The position numbers and the translations under genes were made by a program. From positions 18,867-82,866 of the forward strand of contig CANOUR010000003.1 of the NCBI GenBank assembly GCA_947570265.1: DNA of 64,000 nucleotides, read 5' to 3'. This stretch comes from an uncultured Bacteroidales bacterium. Lineage in GTDB: Bacteria; Bacteroidota; Bacteroidia; Bacteroidales; Muribaculaceae. Below, in pieces: positions 44,924 through 52,810 of this stretch; positions within the stretch are counted from its first letter, which is position 1, and each line of letters starts with the position of its first letter. The notes beneath the pieces are model-generated. The model did not search any database and was not told the origin of the DNA. It worked only from the letters and a program-made list of their open reading frames with translations.

Positions 44924-46534
44924 ATGAATTTCCGATTCAACAAATATATCCCGGCGGCATGCGCAATGCTCATGATGGGAGGACTCTCGTCATGCAACGA
45001 CTGGCTTCAGGAGGAGACTCCCGGCACTACCACACTGCCCGACTATTTCGTCACCGGACAAAATGCCATCATGGTAGCCAATGCTGCCTACACCCCCTTG
45101 GCTTGGGAATACAACAACACCTATTTCTCAGAGTGGTTTATCGGTGACATAGCAAGTGACGACGCTCTCAAAGGTGGTCAGAATCTTGCCGACGGCAGCG
45201 ATGCCTACGACATCGACAATTTCAAGGTCAACACCAACAACGGCATACTTCTAGATTATTACCGTGCCAAGTTTCAGGGCATTGCCCGCTGCAACCTCGC
45301 GCTGCAGGAGATCCCCAAGGTCGACTTCGACGAGGTGCTCACGGAGGATCGAAGCAAGTGTCTGATGGGCGAGGTCTACTTCATGCGTGCGTTCTACTAT
45401 TTCCAGCTTGTGCGCGTGTTTGGCGGTGTGCCTCTTGTCGATGAGGTCATCGATTCGTCCGACAACTGGCAGCAGCCGCGTGCAACGGCCGATGAGGTCT
45501 ATGCCCACATCATCAAAGATCTCAAGCAGGCCGAGGGACTTCTATGGAACAAATCGAAATATCCTGCCGAAGATCTCGGACGTGCCACCCGCGGTGCGGC
45601 TCTTGCCATGCTGTGCAAGGTCTATCTTTATATGAAAGATTACCCCGCAGCCTATGAGTGGGGCAAGAAGTTTGTCGACGAGCAATACGGTAAGGAATAC
45701 ACTCTTTGCCCCGTCTTCACCGACAATTTCACTCTCGCCGGTGAAAATGGCCCTGAAAGCGTCTTCGAGATCCAGCGCATGGAAGATCCCACCAGTGACT
45801 ATGGTGAAGGCAACGGGTTTACCCGTGGATCGTTCACCACAATCCTAACCCGTCCGCGCATGTCGGCTCTCGGAGGCAACACCGGATGGGGTTTCGATCA
45901 CCCCACACGCGACCTTTATGCCGAGTTTGAAGAGGGTGACACACGTCGCGAGGCAGCAATCGGCGTGCCCGATGAAGCCAGCCAGAAGGAAGTGGAGGTG
46001 ATGTATCTCAATTCACCCTACTATAACAACAAGAGTTCCTATAGTGAAGGCGGCACATTCCCCGCACTGGCACATGCATCACGTTCGCCATTCAACTACA
46101 GCCTCATCCGCACATCCGACGTCCTTCTGCTTTATGCCGAGGCGGCTCTCGAGAGCGGTCACACGGCTGATGCGAAATGGGCGCTCGCTCAAGTGCGTGA
46201 CCGAGCCCGCAACAATGCCGATCCGGCAGTGTCGGGTGCGCTTCCCGCCTTCCCCGGCTACCGTGGCTACACCGACAACACCGAGTCGCTCCGCGACGCC
46301 ATCCGTCACGAACGCCGTGTCGAGTTGGCCATGGAGGGACACCGCTGGTTCGACCTCGTGCGCTGGGGCATAGCCGCGCAGGTGATGGATCGCGACAACG
46401 GTTCATATGGCAAGAACGAGGATGAGATTGTCCGCAAGGAAATGGCACCGTTCGTCGCCGGCAAGCATGAGTTGTTCCCGATACCATCCGAGGAACTTAA
46501 CCTCAATCCAATGACGCAGAATCCCGGATATTAA
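44924..46534 (+). CDS. SusD/RagB-family glycan-binding lipoprotein (536 aa)
   Basis: I start at the ATG 44924 (MNFRFNKYIPAACAMLMMGG), whose lipobox LSSC puts the lipidated Cys at 24. The typical TPR-like SusD body has MGEVYFMRAFYYFQLVRVFGGVPLV early and the closing RHERRVELAMEGHRWFDLVRWG and PIPSEELNLNP-type C-terminal motif (FPIPSEELNLNPMTQNPGY). It sits as a lid on SusC and captures oligosaccharides. Direct partner of the upstream transporter. Confidence 0.96.
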   Translation: MNFRFNKYIPAACAMLMMGGLSSCNDWLQEETPGTTTLPDYFVTGQNAIMVANAAYTPLAWEYNNTYFSEWFIGDIASDDALKGGQNLADGSDAYDIDNFKVNTNNGILLDYYRAKFQGIARCNLALQEIPKVDFDEVLTEDRSKCLMGEVYFMRAFYYFQLVRVFGGVPLVDEVIDSSDNWQQPRATADEVYAHIIKDLKQAEGLLWNKSKYPAEDLGRATRGAALAMLCKVYLYMKDYPAAYEWGKKFVDEQYGKEYTLCPVFTDNFTLAGENGPESVFEIQRMEDPTSDYGEGNGFTRGSFTTILTRPRMSALGGNTGWGFDHPTRDLYAEFEEGDTRREAAIGVPDEASQKEVEVMYLNSPYYNNKSSYSEGGTFPALAHASRSPFNYSLIRTSDVLLLYAEAALESGHTADAKWALAQVRDRARNNADPAVSGALPAFPGYRGYTDNTESLRDAIRHERRVELAMEGHRWFDLVRWGIAAQVMDRDNGSYGKNEDEIVRKEMAPFVAGKHELFPIPSEELNLNPMTQNPGY

Positions 46535-46550
46535 GTCCGTCTCACCTACT

Positions 46551-46579
46551 GGGCGGCCGACGCTTCCCTGAGGCCGCCC
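46551..46579 (+). terminator. Intercistronic GC-rich hairpin after susD
   Basis: A perfect 8-bp stem GGGCGGCC/GGCCGCCC lies 17 bp after the susD stop. No U-run follows directly, so it may be a partial terminator or an mRNA-protecting hairpin that sets a step in expression between susCD and the downstream genes. Confidence 0.55.
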
Positions 46580-46635
46580 GGATATGCTTATCTTTTGAAA
46601 TCAACCTTTTATTAACAATTATAAATTCATCAGTT

Positions 46636-47595
46636 ATGAAGAAATTTACTCTTCTCGCTGCTGCCGCAGCTGTAGCTATGGGTGCAAATGCCCAGAACTT
46701 TGTAACGGCCGATGTCACCACCACCGCTGCCGCCGCAGCTCACCCCGAGCTCACCAAGTTCTACACCATCCTCGTCGATGAAAACACTGTCTCAGTCCTT
46801 GAACAGGCAGGTAAGGTCGTCGAGTTCATCGGTGCAGAAGGCGACTATGAAGGTGAGACTCTTGTCAACGGTTTCCGTCCCCTCCAGGTTTGGGAAAACA
46901 CTTTCGTATTCGGCGAAGGCCGTGGCGTTGGTGCTGACGGTGGCACAGGCTACCTCAAACTCGAGCCGACCGGCGAGACATGGTGGGGCGGCGGCTTCAA
47001 TGTCCAGGAAGAAGGCAAGCTCGACCTCTCGGGTCTGAGCATGGAAAACTCACGTTTCCACCTCGCCTATAAGACTCTCGGCACAGCTCCTTCATCGACT
47101 CAGTTCAACATTCTCAACAACGCTGCCACAGGTAGCAAGGGTTCGTTCGCTATCGGCGCTGCCCGCGAAGATCAGGGTGTGGCCATCGTATCTATCGCTC
47201 CCGATGTAACCGACGAATGGCAGGCTGTTGACATCTCTTTCGCTGATCTTAAGAAGCTGTCTTCAACTTTCAACCTCGACAAGATCAACGAATTCTACGG
47301 TTTCACCCTTTCATTCAACGGTGGCGCTGAGGCTGGTAAGGACATCTGCATCGATTCTGCTTTCTTCTACACCCCTGCCGCTACTGACGCTATCGAAGGT
47401 GTCACAGTCAATGAAAACGACATTGTTGTCTACGGCAAGGTGATCAACGTGTTCGGCACAAACGGCATCGCCCTCTACAACCTCAACGGCCAGCTCGTTA
47501 AGTCGACTGCCGGCGCTGCTCTCGACGCCAACGGTGTCGCTGCAGGTGTCTACGTTGTTAAGGCTGGCAACGTTGCCAAGAAAGTGGCTCTCTGA
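46636..47595 (+). CDS. Secreted jelly-roll-like PUL protein with sorting tail (319 aa)
   Basis: The signal peptide MKKFTLLAAAAAVAMGANAQ has no lipobox. The central region (about 75-245) has a beta-sandwich look with carbohydrate-binding-module-like strands (LKLEPTGETWWGGGFNVQEE, SMENSRFHLAYKTLG, EWQAVDISFADLKKLSS). The last 55 residues (INVFGTNGIALYNLNGQLVKS...GVYVVKAGNVAKKVAL) look like a type IX secretion sorting tail. Lying between susD and the laminarinase, it is a candidate surface glycan-binding protein. The family is not recognised with certainty and ligand binding is inference. Confidence 0.7.
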   Translation: MKKFTLLAAAAAVAMGANAQNFVTADVTTTAAAAAHPELTKFYTILVDENTVSVLEQAGKVVEFIGAEGDYEGETLVNGFRPLQVWENTFVFGEGRGVGADGGTGYLKLEPTGETWWGGGFNVQEEGKLDLSGLSMENSRFHLAYKTLGTAPSSTQFNILNNAATGSKGSFAIGAAREDQGVAIVSIAPDVTDEWQAVDISFADLKKLSSTFNLDKINEFYGFTLSFNGGAEAGKDICIDSAFFYTPAATDAIEGVTVNENDIVVYGKVINVFGTNGIALYNLNGQLVKSTAGAALDANGVAAGVYVVKAGNVAKKVAL

Positions 47596-47649
47596 TATTG
47601 TAATCCCTCATAGATAGATGGAAGCCTTTCACACATAGGAGGCTTCAGA

Positions 47650-47694
47650 GGCGCGGGTGGGAACGACCTGCCCGCGCCTTCTCTGTACTTTTTT
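47650..47694 (+). terminator. Intrinsic terminator
   Basis: GGCGCGGG pairs with CCCGCGCC across an 13-base loop (47650-47678) and a T-rich run ends at 47694. A weaker GAAGCC/GGCTTC hairpin precedes it. It separates the susCD transcript from the hydrolase genes. The rest of the 279-bp gap to 47874 is pyrimidine-rich, then A+T-rich, with no gene. Confidence 0.8.
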
Positions 47695-47874
47695 CTCCCT
47701 CTCACCCTCATCTCCAACCCCACCTCTCGATCCCTCGGATCTCTTTCTTCCCTTCGTAAGTAGCCGTTCAAGCTTTCCTCCGGGTTAAATATTCATTAAT
47801 TTAAAAATATTATAGCGTTTTAATTTGAGCAGCTACTTATTAATTTAATCTGAAAATTCATCAACCAATCATAT

Positions 47875-48954
47875 ATGCGTTTTCCTATTATCACTCTTTC
47901 ACTGCTGTCGGCCATCAGTGCTGTGGCAGCAGCTCCCCAGACCGGTTCCGGCGAAGCCGACGGCTATAAACTTGTTTGGCAGGATCTGTTTGATGACGGC
48001 CAGCTCAACCGCGACCGTTGGAATGTCGAAGTTGTGTCGCGTCCTGCCAACAATGAGTTGCAGTTTTATCTCGATAATGAAAAGAACGTTCGTGTAGGCG
48101 ACGACGGGCAGGGCAACGGTTGTCTTATACTCACAGCCATACGCGAGGATCACAACGGACGCAAATTCACCTCGGGTCGCATCAATTCCACCAAAAAGGT
48201 AGCATTTACTCATGGAAAGATCGAAGCGGCCATAAAGCTCCCCTCTACGGCCGACGGTCTGTGGCCCGCTTTCTGGATGATGGGCGATGACTATCAGGAG
48301 GTAGGCTGGCCCCGTTGCGGCGAGATCGACATCATGGAGTTCGGACATCAGGACGGCATGCGCCGCAACGAACAGGATCGCTACTTCAACGGTGCTTGCC
48401 ACTGGGGATTCTACAACGAGCAGAACCAGTACCCCAACTATGCCCATGCCGTGTCCTGGGATTATTCGCTTCAGGACGGTGAATTCCACCTGTTCACATG
48501 CATCTGGGACGAGGAATACATATCGATGTACTGCGATCTCGACCGTTATCCCGACCGCGAGCCTTATTATCGCATCGGTGTCACCGAAACCGGCGACGAC
48601 TGGGGAACCGGACTCTATTTCCACAAGCCCTGTTTCATTCTGTTCAACCTTGCTGTGGGCGGCCATTTCCCCGGCATCACCAACGCCGACAAGATCACGG
48701 CTCTCAACGAAGCCAACTCGCAGCAGGCATCTATGTATGTCAACTATGTGAAGGTTTATCAGAAAGAAAACAACATCACCGCCCCCGACAATGGCGACGT
48801 CGAGAAAGAGCCCGCAGGCATAGCATCGGTCGAGTCCACGGACGACGCCCCGGTGGAATATTTCAACATTCAGGGAATGCCGGTCAGTAATCCGCGGCCG
48901 GGATCAATTGTGATCGAGCGACGCGGCGCCGAAGTGCGCAAGATTGTGCTCTGA
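47875..48954 (+). CDS. GH16 endo-beta-1,3-glucanase (laminarinase-type, 359 aa)
   Basis: A signal peptide (MRFPIITLSLLSAISAVAAA) precedes the GH16 beta-jelly roll. The active-site motif GEIDIMEFGHQ gives the nucleophile Glu150, Asp152 and acid/base Glu155; the extra Met between Ile and Glu is the laminarinase-type EIDIME bulge. Upstream WPAFWMMG is also characteristic. After the catalytic domain (ending near residue 300) a linker and a short tail (VEYFNIQGMPVSNPRPGSIVI...) resemble a secretion/sorting signal. Predicted to cut beta-1,3- or mixed-linked glucan at or outside the cell surface. Confidence 0.94.
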   Translation: MRFPIITLSLLSAISAVAAAPQTGSGEADGYKLVWQDLFDDGQLNRDRWNVEVVSRPANNELQFYLDNEKNVRVGDDGQGNGCLILTAIREDHNGRKFTSGRINSTKKVAFTHGKIEAAIKLPSTADGLWPAFWMMGDDYQEVGWPRCGEIDIMEFGHQDGMRRNEQDRYFNGACHWGFYNEQNQYPNYAHAVSWDYSLQDGEFHLFTCIWDEEYISMYCDLDRYPDREPYYRIGVTETGDDWGTGLYFHKPCFILFNLAVGGHFPGITNADKITALNEANSQQASMYVNYVKVYQKENNITAPDNGDVEKEPAGIASVESTDDAPVEYFNIQGMPVSNPRPGSIVIERRGAEVRKIVL

Positions 48955-49007
48955 TTCATCTTTATAGAATTACACATATCAACATACTTTCATATACTTT
49001 TCATCAG

Positions 49008-51239
49008 ATGAAACTTGCTTCCATATTGCTCGCCGGGCTGCTTGTCTTGCCGTCGTTGACAGCTGATGCCGCTGCCGCTGCCGCTACGGAAAAAAAGATC
49101 GATGATCTTCTTGGCCGTATGACACTCGAAGAGAAGATCGGACAGCTCAACCAGCTGTCGGGTTTCGGCTATGATCCCGCCATGGTAGGGCGTATCAATG
49201 CCGGAGCCGTAGGCTCGATTCTCAACGAGGTCGATCCGGTCACGGTCAATAAATTGCAGCGCGAGGCTGTCGAAAACAGCCGGCTCGGCATTCCTCTGGT
49301 CTTTGCCCGCGATGTGATCCACGGTTTCAAGACCATATTTCCTATTCCGCTGGGGCAGGCGGCCACATGGAATCCCGCTCTTGTCGAGCAGGGTGCGCGT
49401 ATAGCTGCCGACGAGGCTTCGTCCACCGGTGTGCGTTGGACATTCTCTCCGATGCTCGACATCTCGCGCGACGCCCGTTGGGGACGCATCGCCGAGAGCT
49501 TTGGCGAAGACCCTTATCTGACCACAGTGCTTGGCACAGCCATGGTGCGCGGATATCAGGGTGACGATCTGTCAAAGCCCAACACCATGGCCGCATGCGC
49601 CAAGCATTTCGCCGGCTATGGCTATAGCGAGAGCGGACGCGACTACAACACCACATGGATTCCAGAGCCGCTGCTGCGCGATGTGGTGCTCCCTCCGTTC
49701 AAGGCCATGGCCGATTGCGGAGCTGCCACATTCATGTGCTCGTTCAACGACATCAACGGAGTGCCCTCCAGCGGCAACCGCTATCTGCTGCGCGACATCT
49801 TGCGCGGAGAGTGGGGCTACGATGGCATGATGGTCAGCGACTGGGGCTCGATCCAGCAGATGATCCCTCACGGCTATAGCGCCGATCTGCGTCAGGCTGC
49901 ATCTCAGGCCATCAACGCAGGTGTCGACATGGACATGGAGGGCTACGCATATGTCGGTCACCTCAAGGATCTTGTCGAATCGGGCGAGGTCGACATGGCC
50001 ACAGTCGACGAAGCAGTCCGCAATGTACTTCGTCTCAAATATCGTCTTGGCCTTTTCGACAATCCTTATGTCGACGAGAAGACTGCCAACAGATTCTATC
50101 TGCCGCAGTCTCTCGAAGCGGCCACACGCGCTGTCGAGGAGAGCGCCGTGCTCCTCAAAAACGACGCAGGTGTGCTTCCCCTCGCCTCAGACATCAAGGT
50201 GGCTGTGGTAGGCCCTATGGCCGATGCGCACCATGATCAGAATGGCACATGGAGCTTCGACATGGAAAAGAACCGGTCGGTCACTCCTCTCGAGAGCCTG
50301 CGCGACATATACGGCAAAGACAAAGTCATATATGCCCCCGGACTGAAACATACCCGCGACCGTTCGACAGACGGTTTCGCCGCTGCACTTGATGCTGCCC
50401 GTAAGGCCGACGTCGTCATCGCATTTGTCGGCGAGGAGGCTGTGCTCAGCGGCGAGGCTCACTCGCGTGCCGACATCTCGCTGCCAGGTGCACAGAGCGC
50501 CCTGCTCAAAGAGCTTAAGAAAGCCGGTAAACCCGTTGTCACAGTCATCATCACCGGTCGTCCGATGGTCATTGCCGGCGATCTCGACTCAAGCAATGCT
50601 CTTCTCTACACATTCCACGGAGGCACAATGGCTGGCCCCGGCATCGCCAACGTCCTCACCGGCCGTGCATATCCCTCCGGACGTCTGCCCAACGTGCTTC
50701 CACGCATGTCAGGCCAGCTCCCGATCTATTATGCCCGCAAGAACACCGGTCGTCCGGCCGCCGAGATGACGCTTATCGACGACATCGAGCTTGAAGCCGG
50801 ACAGACATCCACCGGATGTACGAGCTATTATCTCGATGCCGGCGATGGCCCGCTCTTCCCCTTCGGATATGGATTGGGCTACACCACCTTCAGCTACTCC
50901 GATCCTGTTCTCTCGGCAACCGAGATCACACCCGATGGCACCTTGACAGCCACATGCCGCGTCACAAACACCGGCTCGCGTGATGGTGCGGAAGTGGCTC
51001 AGCTCTATGTCCGCGATCTCGTGGGTTCGCTCGTGCGTCCGGTGCGTGAGCTCAAAGGTTTCGAGAAGGTCATACTTGCCCCGGGCGAAAGCCGCGAGAT
51101 TTCATTCACTCTCAAAGCCGCCGACCTCGGTTTCCATCGCCTCGACAACACTTATGTTGTCGAACCCGGAGATTTCCAGCTGTGGATTGCCCCCAACTCC
51201 GCCGAAGGAACCCCCGTGTCGTTCAAAATAGTTCATTAA
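49008..51239 (+). CDS. GH3 beta-glucosidase (743 aa)
   Basis: The signal peptide MKLASILLAGLLVLPSLTADA directs it to the periplasm. The N-terminal TIM barrel includes AACAKHFAGYG and the nucleophile Asp278 in GMMVSDWGS. The second alpha/beta domain contains VIAFVGEEAVLSGEAHSRADISLPG, and a C-terminal fibronectin III-like domain (RDGAEVAQLYVRDLVGS) is present. This BglX-type architecture releases glucose from the non-reducing end of beta-linked oligosaccharides, the last step after GH16 and GH128 cleavage. It is 53 bp after the GH16 gene and 13 bp before the GH128 gene. Confidence 0.95.
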   Translation: MKLASILLAGLLVLPSLTADAAAAAATEKKIDDLLGRMTLEEKIGQLNQLSGFGYDPAMVGRINAGAVGSILNEVDPVTVNKLQREAVENSRLGIPLVFARDVIHGFKTIFPIPLGQAATWNPALVEQGARIAADEASSTGVRWTFSPMLDISRDARWGRIAESFGEDPYLTTVLGTAMVRGYQGDDLSKPNTMAACAKHFAGYGYSESGRDYNTTWIPEPLLRDVVLPPFKAMADCGAATFMCSFNDINGVPSSGNRYLLRDILRGEWGYDGMMVSDWGSIQQMIPHGYSADLRQAASQAINAGVDMDMEGYAYVGHLKDLVESGEVDMATVDEAVRNVLRLKYRLGLFDNPYVDEKTANRFYLPQSLEAATRAVEESAVLLKNDAGVLPLASDIKVAVVGPMADAHHDQNGTWSFDMEKNRSVTPLESLRDIYGKDKVIYAPGLKHTRDRSTDGFAAALDAARKADVVIAFVGEEAVLSGEAHSRADISLPGAQSALLKELKKAGKPVVTVIITGRPMVIAGDLDSSNALLYTFHGGTMAGPGIANVLTGRAYPSGRLPNVLPRMSGQLPIYYARKNTGRPAAEMTLIDDIELEAGQTSTGCTSYYLDAGDGPLFPFGYGLGYTTFSYSDPVLSATEITPDGTLTATCRVTNTGSRDGAEVAQLYVRDLVGSLVRPVRELKGFEKVILAPGESREISFTLKAADLGFHRLDNTYVVEPGDFQLWIAPNSAEGTPVSFKIVH

Positions 51240-51252
51240 AACAAGTCAGCAC

Positions 51253-52713
51253 ATGAAAAAAACAGCAATCTCACTGGCTCTCGCAGGCGTGATGGCGCTG
51301 GGCTTCACCGCAGATGCCAAGAGCGTCAAGCGCGGTGTCTGTCACAACAATTTCGGCTTCATCGAGCAGATGCAGATAATGGAGCCGGGCATATCATGGT
51401 ATTATTCGTGGGGCACAGTCCCTCAGGCCGAGACTGACTACTGCTCCTACAACGACGTTGAATTTGTGCCGATGATCTGGGGTCGCTATCAGACCAATGA
51501 AGAGTCATATCAGAAAGTGCGCGACTGGTGTCGCGAGCACCCCGAGACCAAATACCTGCTCGGATTCAACGAACCCAACTTTGGCGATCAGGCCAACATG
51601 ACTCCACAGGAGGCCGCCGAGCTGTGGCCGCAGGTCGTGGCGCTTGCCAAAGAGTGTGGACTCAAGCTCGTAGCTCCGGCGCTCAACTTCTCCACCGGCA
51701 CATATGCCAGTCCCACAAAGTGGATGGATGAGTTTGTCGCCATTGTCGGACTCGACTCATTTGACTACACAGCCATCCATTCCTATGGCGGTTACTCCAT
51801 CACATGCCAGCTCGCCGAGGATTTCCACAACCGCTATGGCAAGGACGTGTGGCTCACCGAGTTCTGCGACTGGTCATCAGAAAATGTCAGTCAGTCGGCA
51901 CAGGTCAGCTTTATGCAGCCTATGATCGGCTGGCTCGAAACTACCCCGTGGATCTTCCGCTACGCATGGTTCATGGCCACCGGTGCATCCAATTCTTCAA
52001 AAGGCCCCAACTATGGTCTTGTCGAAGCTGTGATCAACACCTCTACATTGCAGACCGAAGGCTATCGCCTGTCGCAGCAGGGACAGTATTATGTCTATCT
52101 ACCCTATGCCGATCCCGCGCATATCCTTTCGGTCGGTCAGACAGCCGGCGTGGATCAGTGCTCAGGTTTCCGCTCGTGCAAATGGTCGCTCCCCGCAGTA
52201 GACGGCGGCGAAGCTTCGACCTATGTCACCGAATTCGGCACAGGTGGCTATCTCGACTTTATGTTTGATGTTCCTCAGGCAGGCGATTACTTTCTCCGTC
52301 TGAAACTCGGTGGATATGGCGAACCGACATATTTCGATCCCGTCTTCACTATCTCCACCGTCGACGAACTCGGCAATGTCATCACTACCCATGTCGATAA
52401 AGAATCAGTCGCCACACCCAACAGCGACACCGATCGCCTCAACCACTATTTCGCGCTCTCTCTTCCTGCCGGAAACCAGCGCGTCCGTGTGGCCTCTGAC
52501 GGTTTCACGAGTGGTGTCACCATCCACGATGTCATGCTCGCCGACCAGGCTGGCATCGACACACTCGCTCCCGGTGCATCCGATCCCGCCATTGTCGACG
52601 TCTTCAACATCGCTGGAGTCAAGGTGCGTGCCGCTGTGCCGCGCGCCGATGCCCTCAACGATCTCCCGTCAGGCTTCTACATCGTAGGGACGGACAAGGT
52701 GTTTGTCCGCTGA
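51253..52713 (+). CDS. GH128-like endo-beta-1,3-glucanase (486 aa)
   Basis: A signal peptide (MKKTAISLALAGVMALGFTADA) precedes a Glyco_hydro_cc TIM barrel. LLGFNEPN carries the acid/base Glu107 and VWLTEFCDW the nucleophile Glu203; YYSWGT and HSYGG line the cleft as in GH128. After about residue 280 a carbohydrate-binding-like beta-sandwich (EFGTGGYLDFMFDVPQAGDYFLRL) follows. A short C-terminal tail (VDVFNIAGVKVRA...GFYIVGTDKVFVR) resembles a sorting signal. GH128 enzymes are known endo-beta-1,3-glucanases, which supports the substrate assignment of the locus. Confidence 0.9.
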   Translation: MKKTAISLALAGVMALGFTADAKSVKRGVCHNNFGFIEQMQIMEPGISWYYSWGTVPQAETDYCSYNDVEFVPMIWGRYQTNEESYQKVRDWCREHPETKYLLGFNEPNFGDQANMTPQEAAELWPQVVALAKECGLKLVAPALNFSTGTYASPTKWMDEFVAIVGLDSFDYTAIHSYGGYSITCQLAEDFHNRYGKDVWLTEFCDWSSENVSQSAQVSFMQPMIGWLETTPWIFRYAWFMATGASNSSKGPNYGLVEAVINTSTLQTEGYRLSQQGQYYVYLPYADPAHILSVGQTAGVDQCSGFRSCKWSLPAVDGGEASTYVTEFGTGGYLDFMFDVPQAGDYFLRLKLGGYGEPTYFDPVFTISTVDELGNVITTHVDKESVATPNSDTDRLNHYFALSLPAGNQRVRVASDGFTSGVTIHDVMLADQAGIDTLAPGASDPAIVDVFNIAGVKVRAAVPRADALNDLPSGFYIVGTDKVFVR

Positions 52714-52744
52714 TCCCCCATCTTGCTTCGCATATATTAATTTC

Positions 52745-52773
52745 GACGGCCGTCGCGTGTAGCGACGGCCGTC
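52745..52773. terminator. Strong hairpin closing the glucan locus
   Basis: A perfect 12-bp stem GACGGCCGTCGC/GCGACGGCCGTC with a five-base loop sits between the two convergent genes. U-runs are weak on both strands, but its position and stability suit a bidirectional terminator. Confidence 0.7.
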
Positions 52774-52810
52774 TTGGCGTTGCGTAGGAGGGTAGGAGAT
52801 CTGTCCGATG

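Noticed and set aside
47899..48666. 255-codon antisense ORF in the GH16 gene
   Set aside because: The plus strand encodes intact GH16 catalytic motifs; the antisense frame has no recognisable domain.
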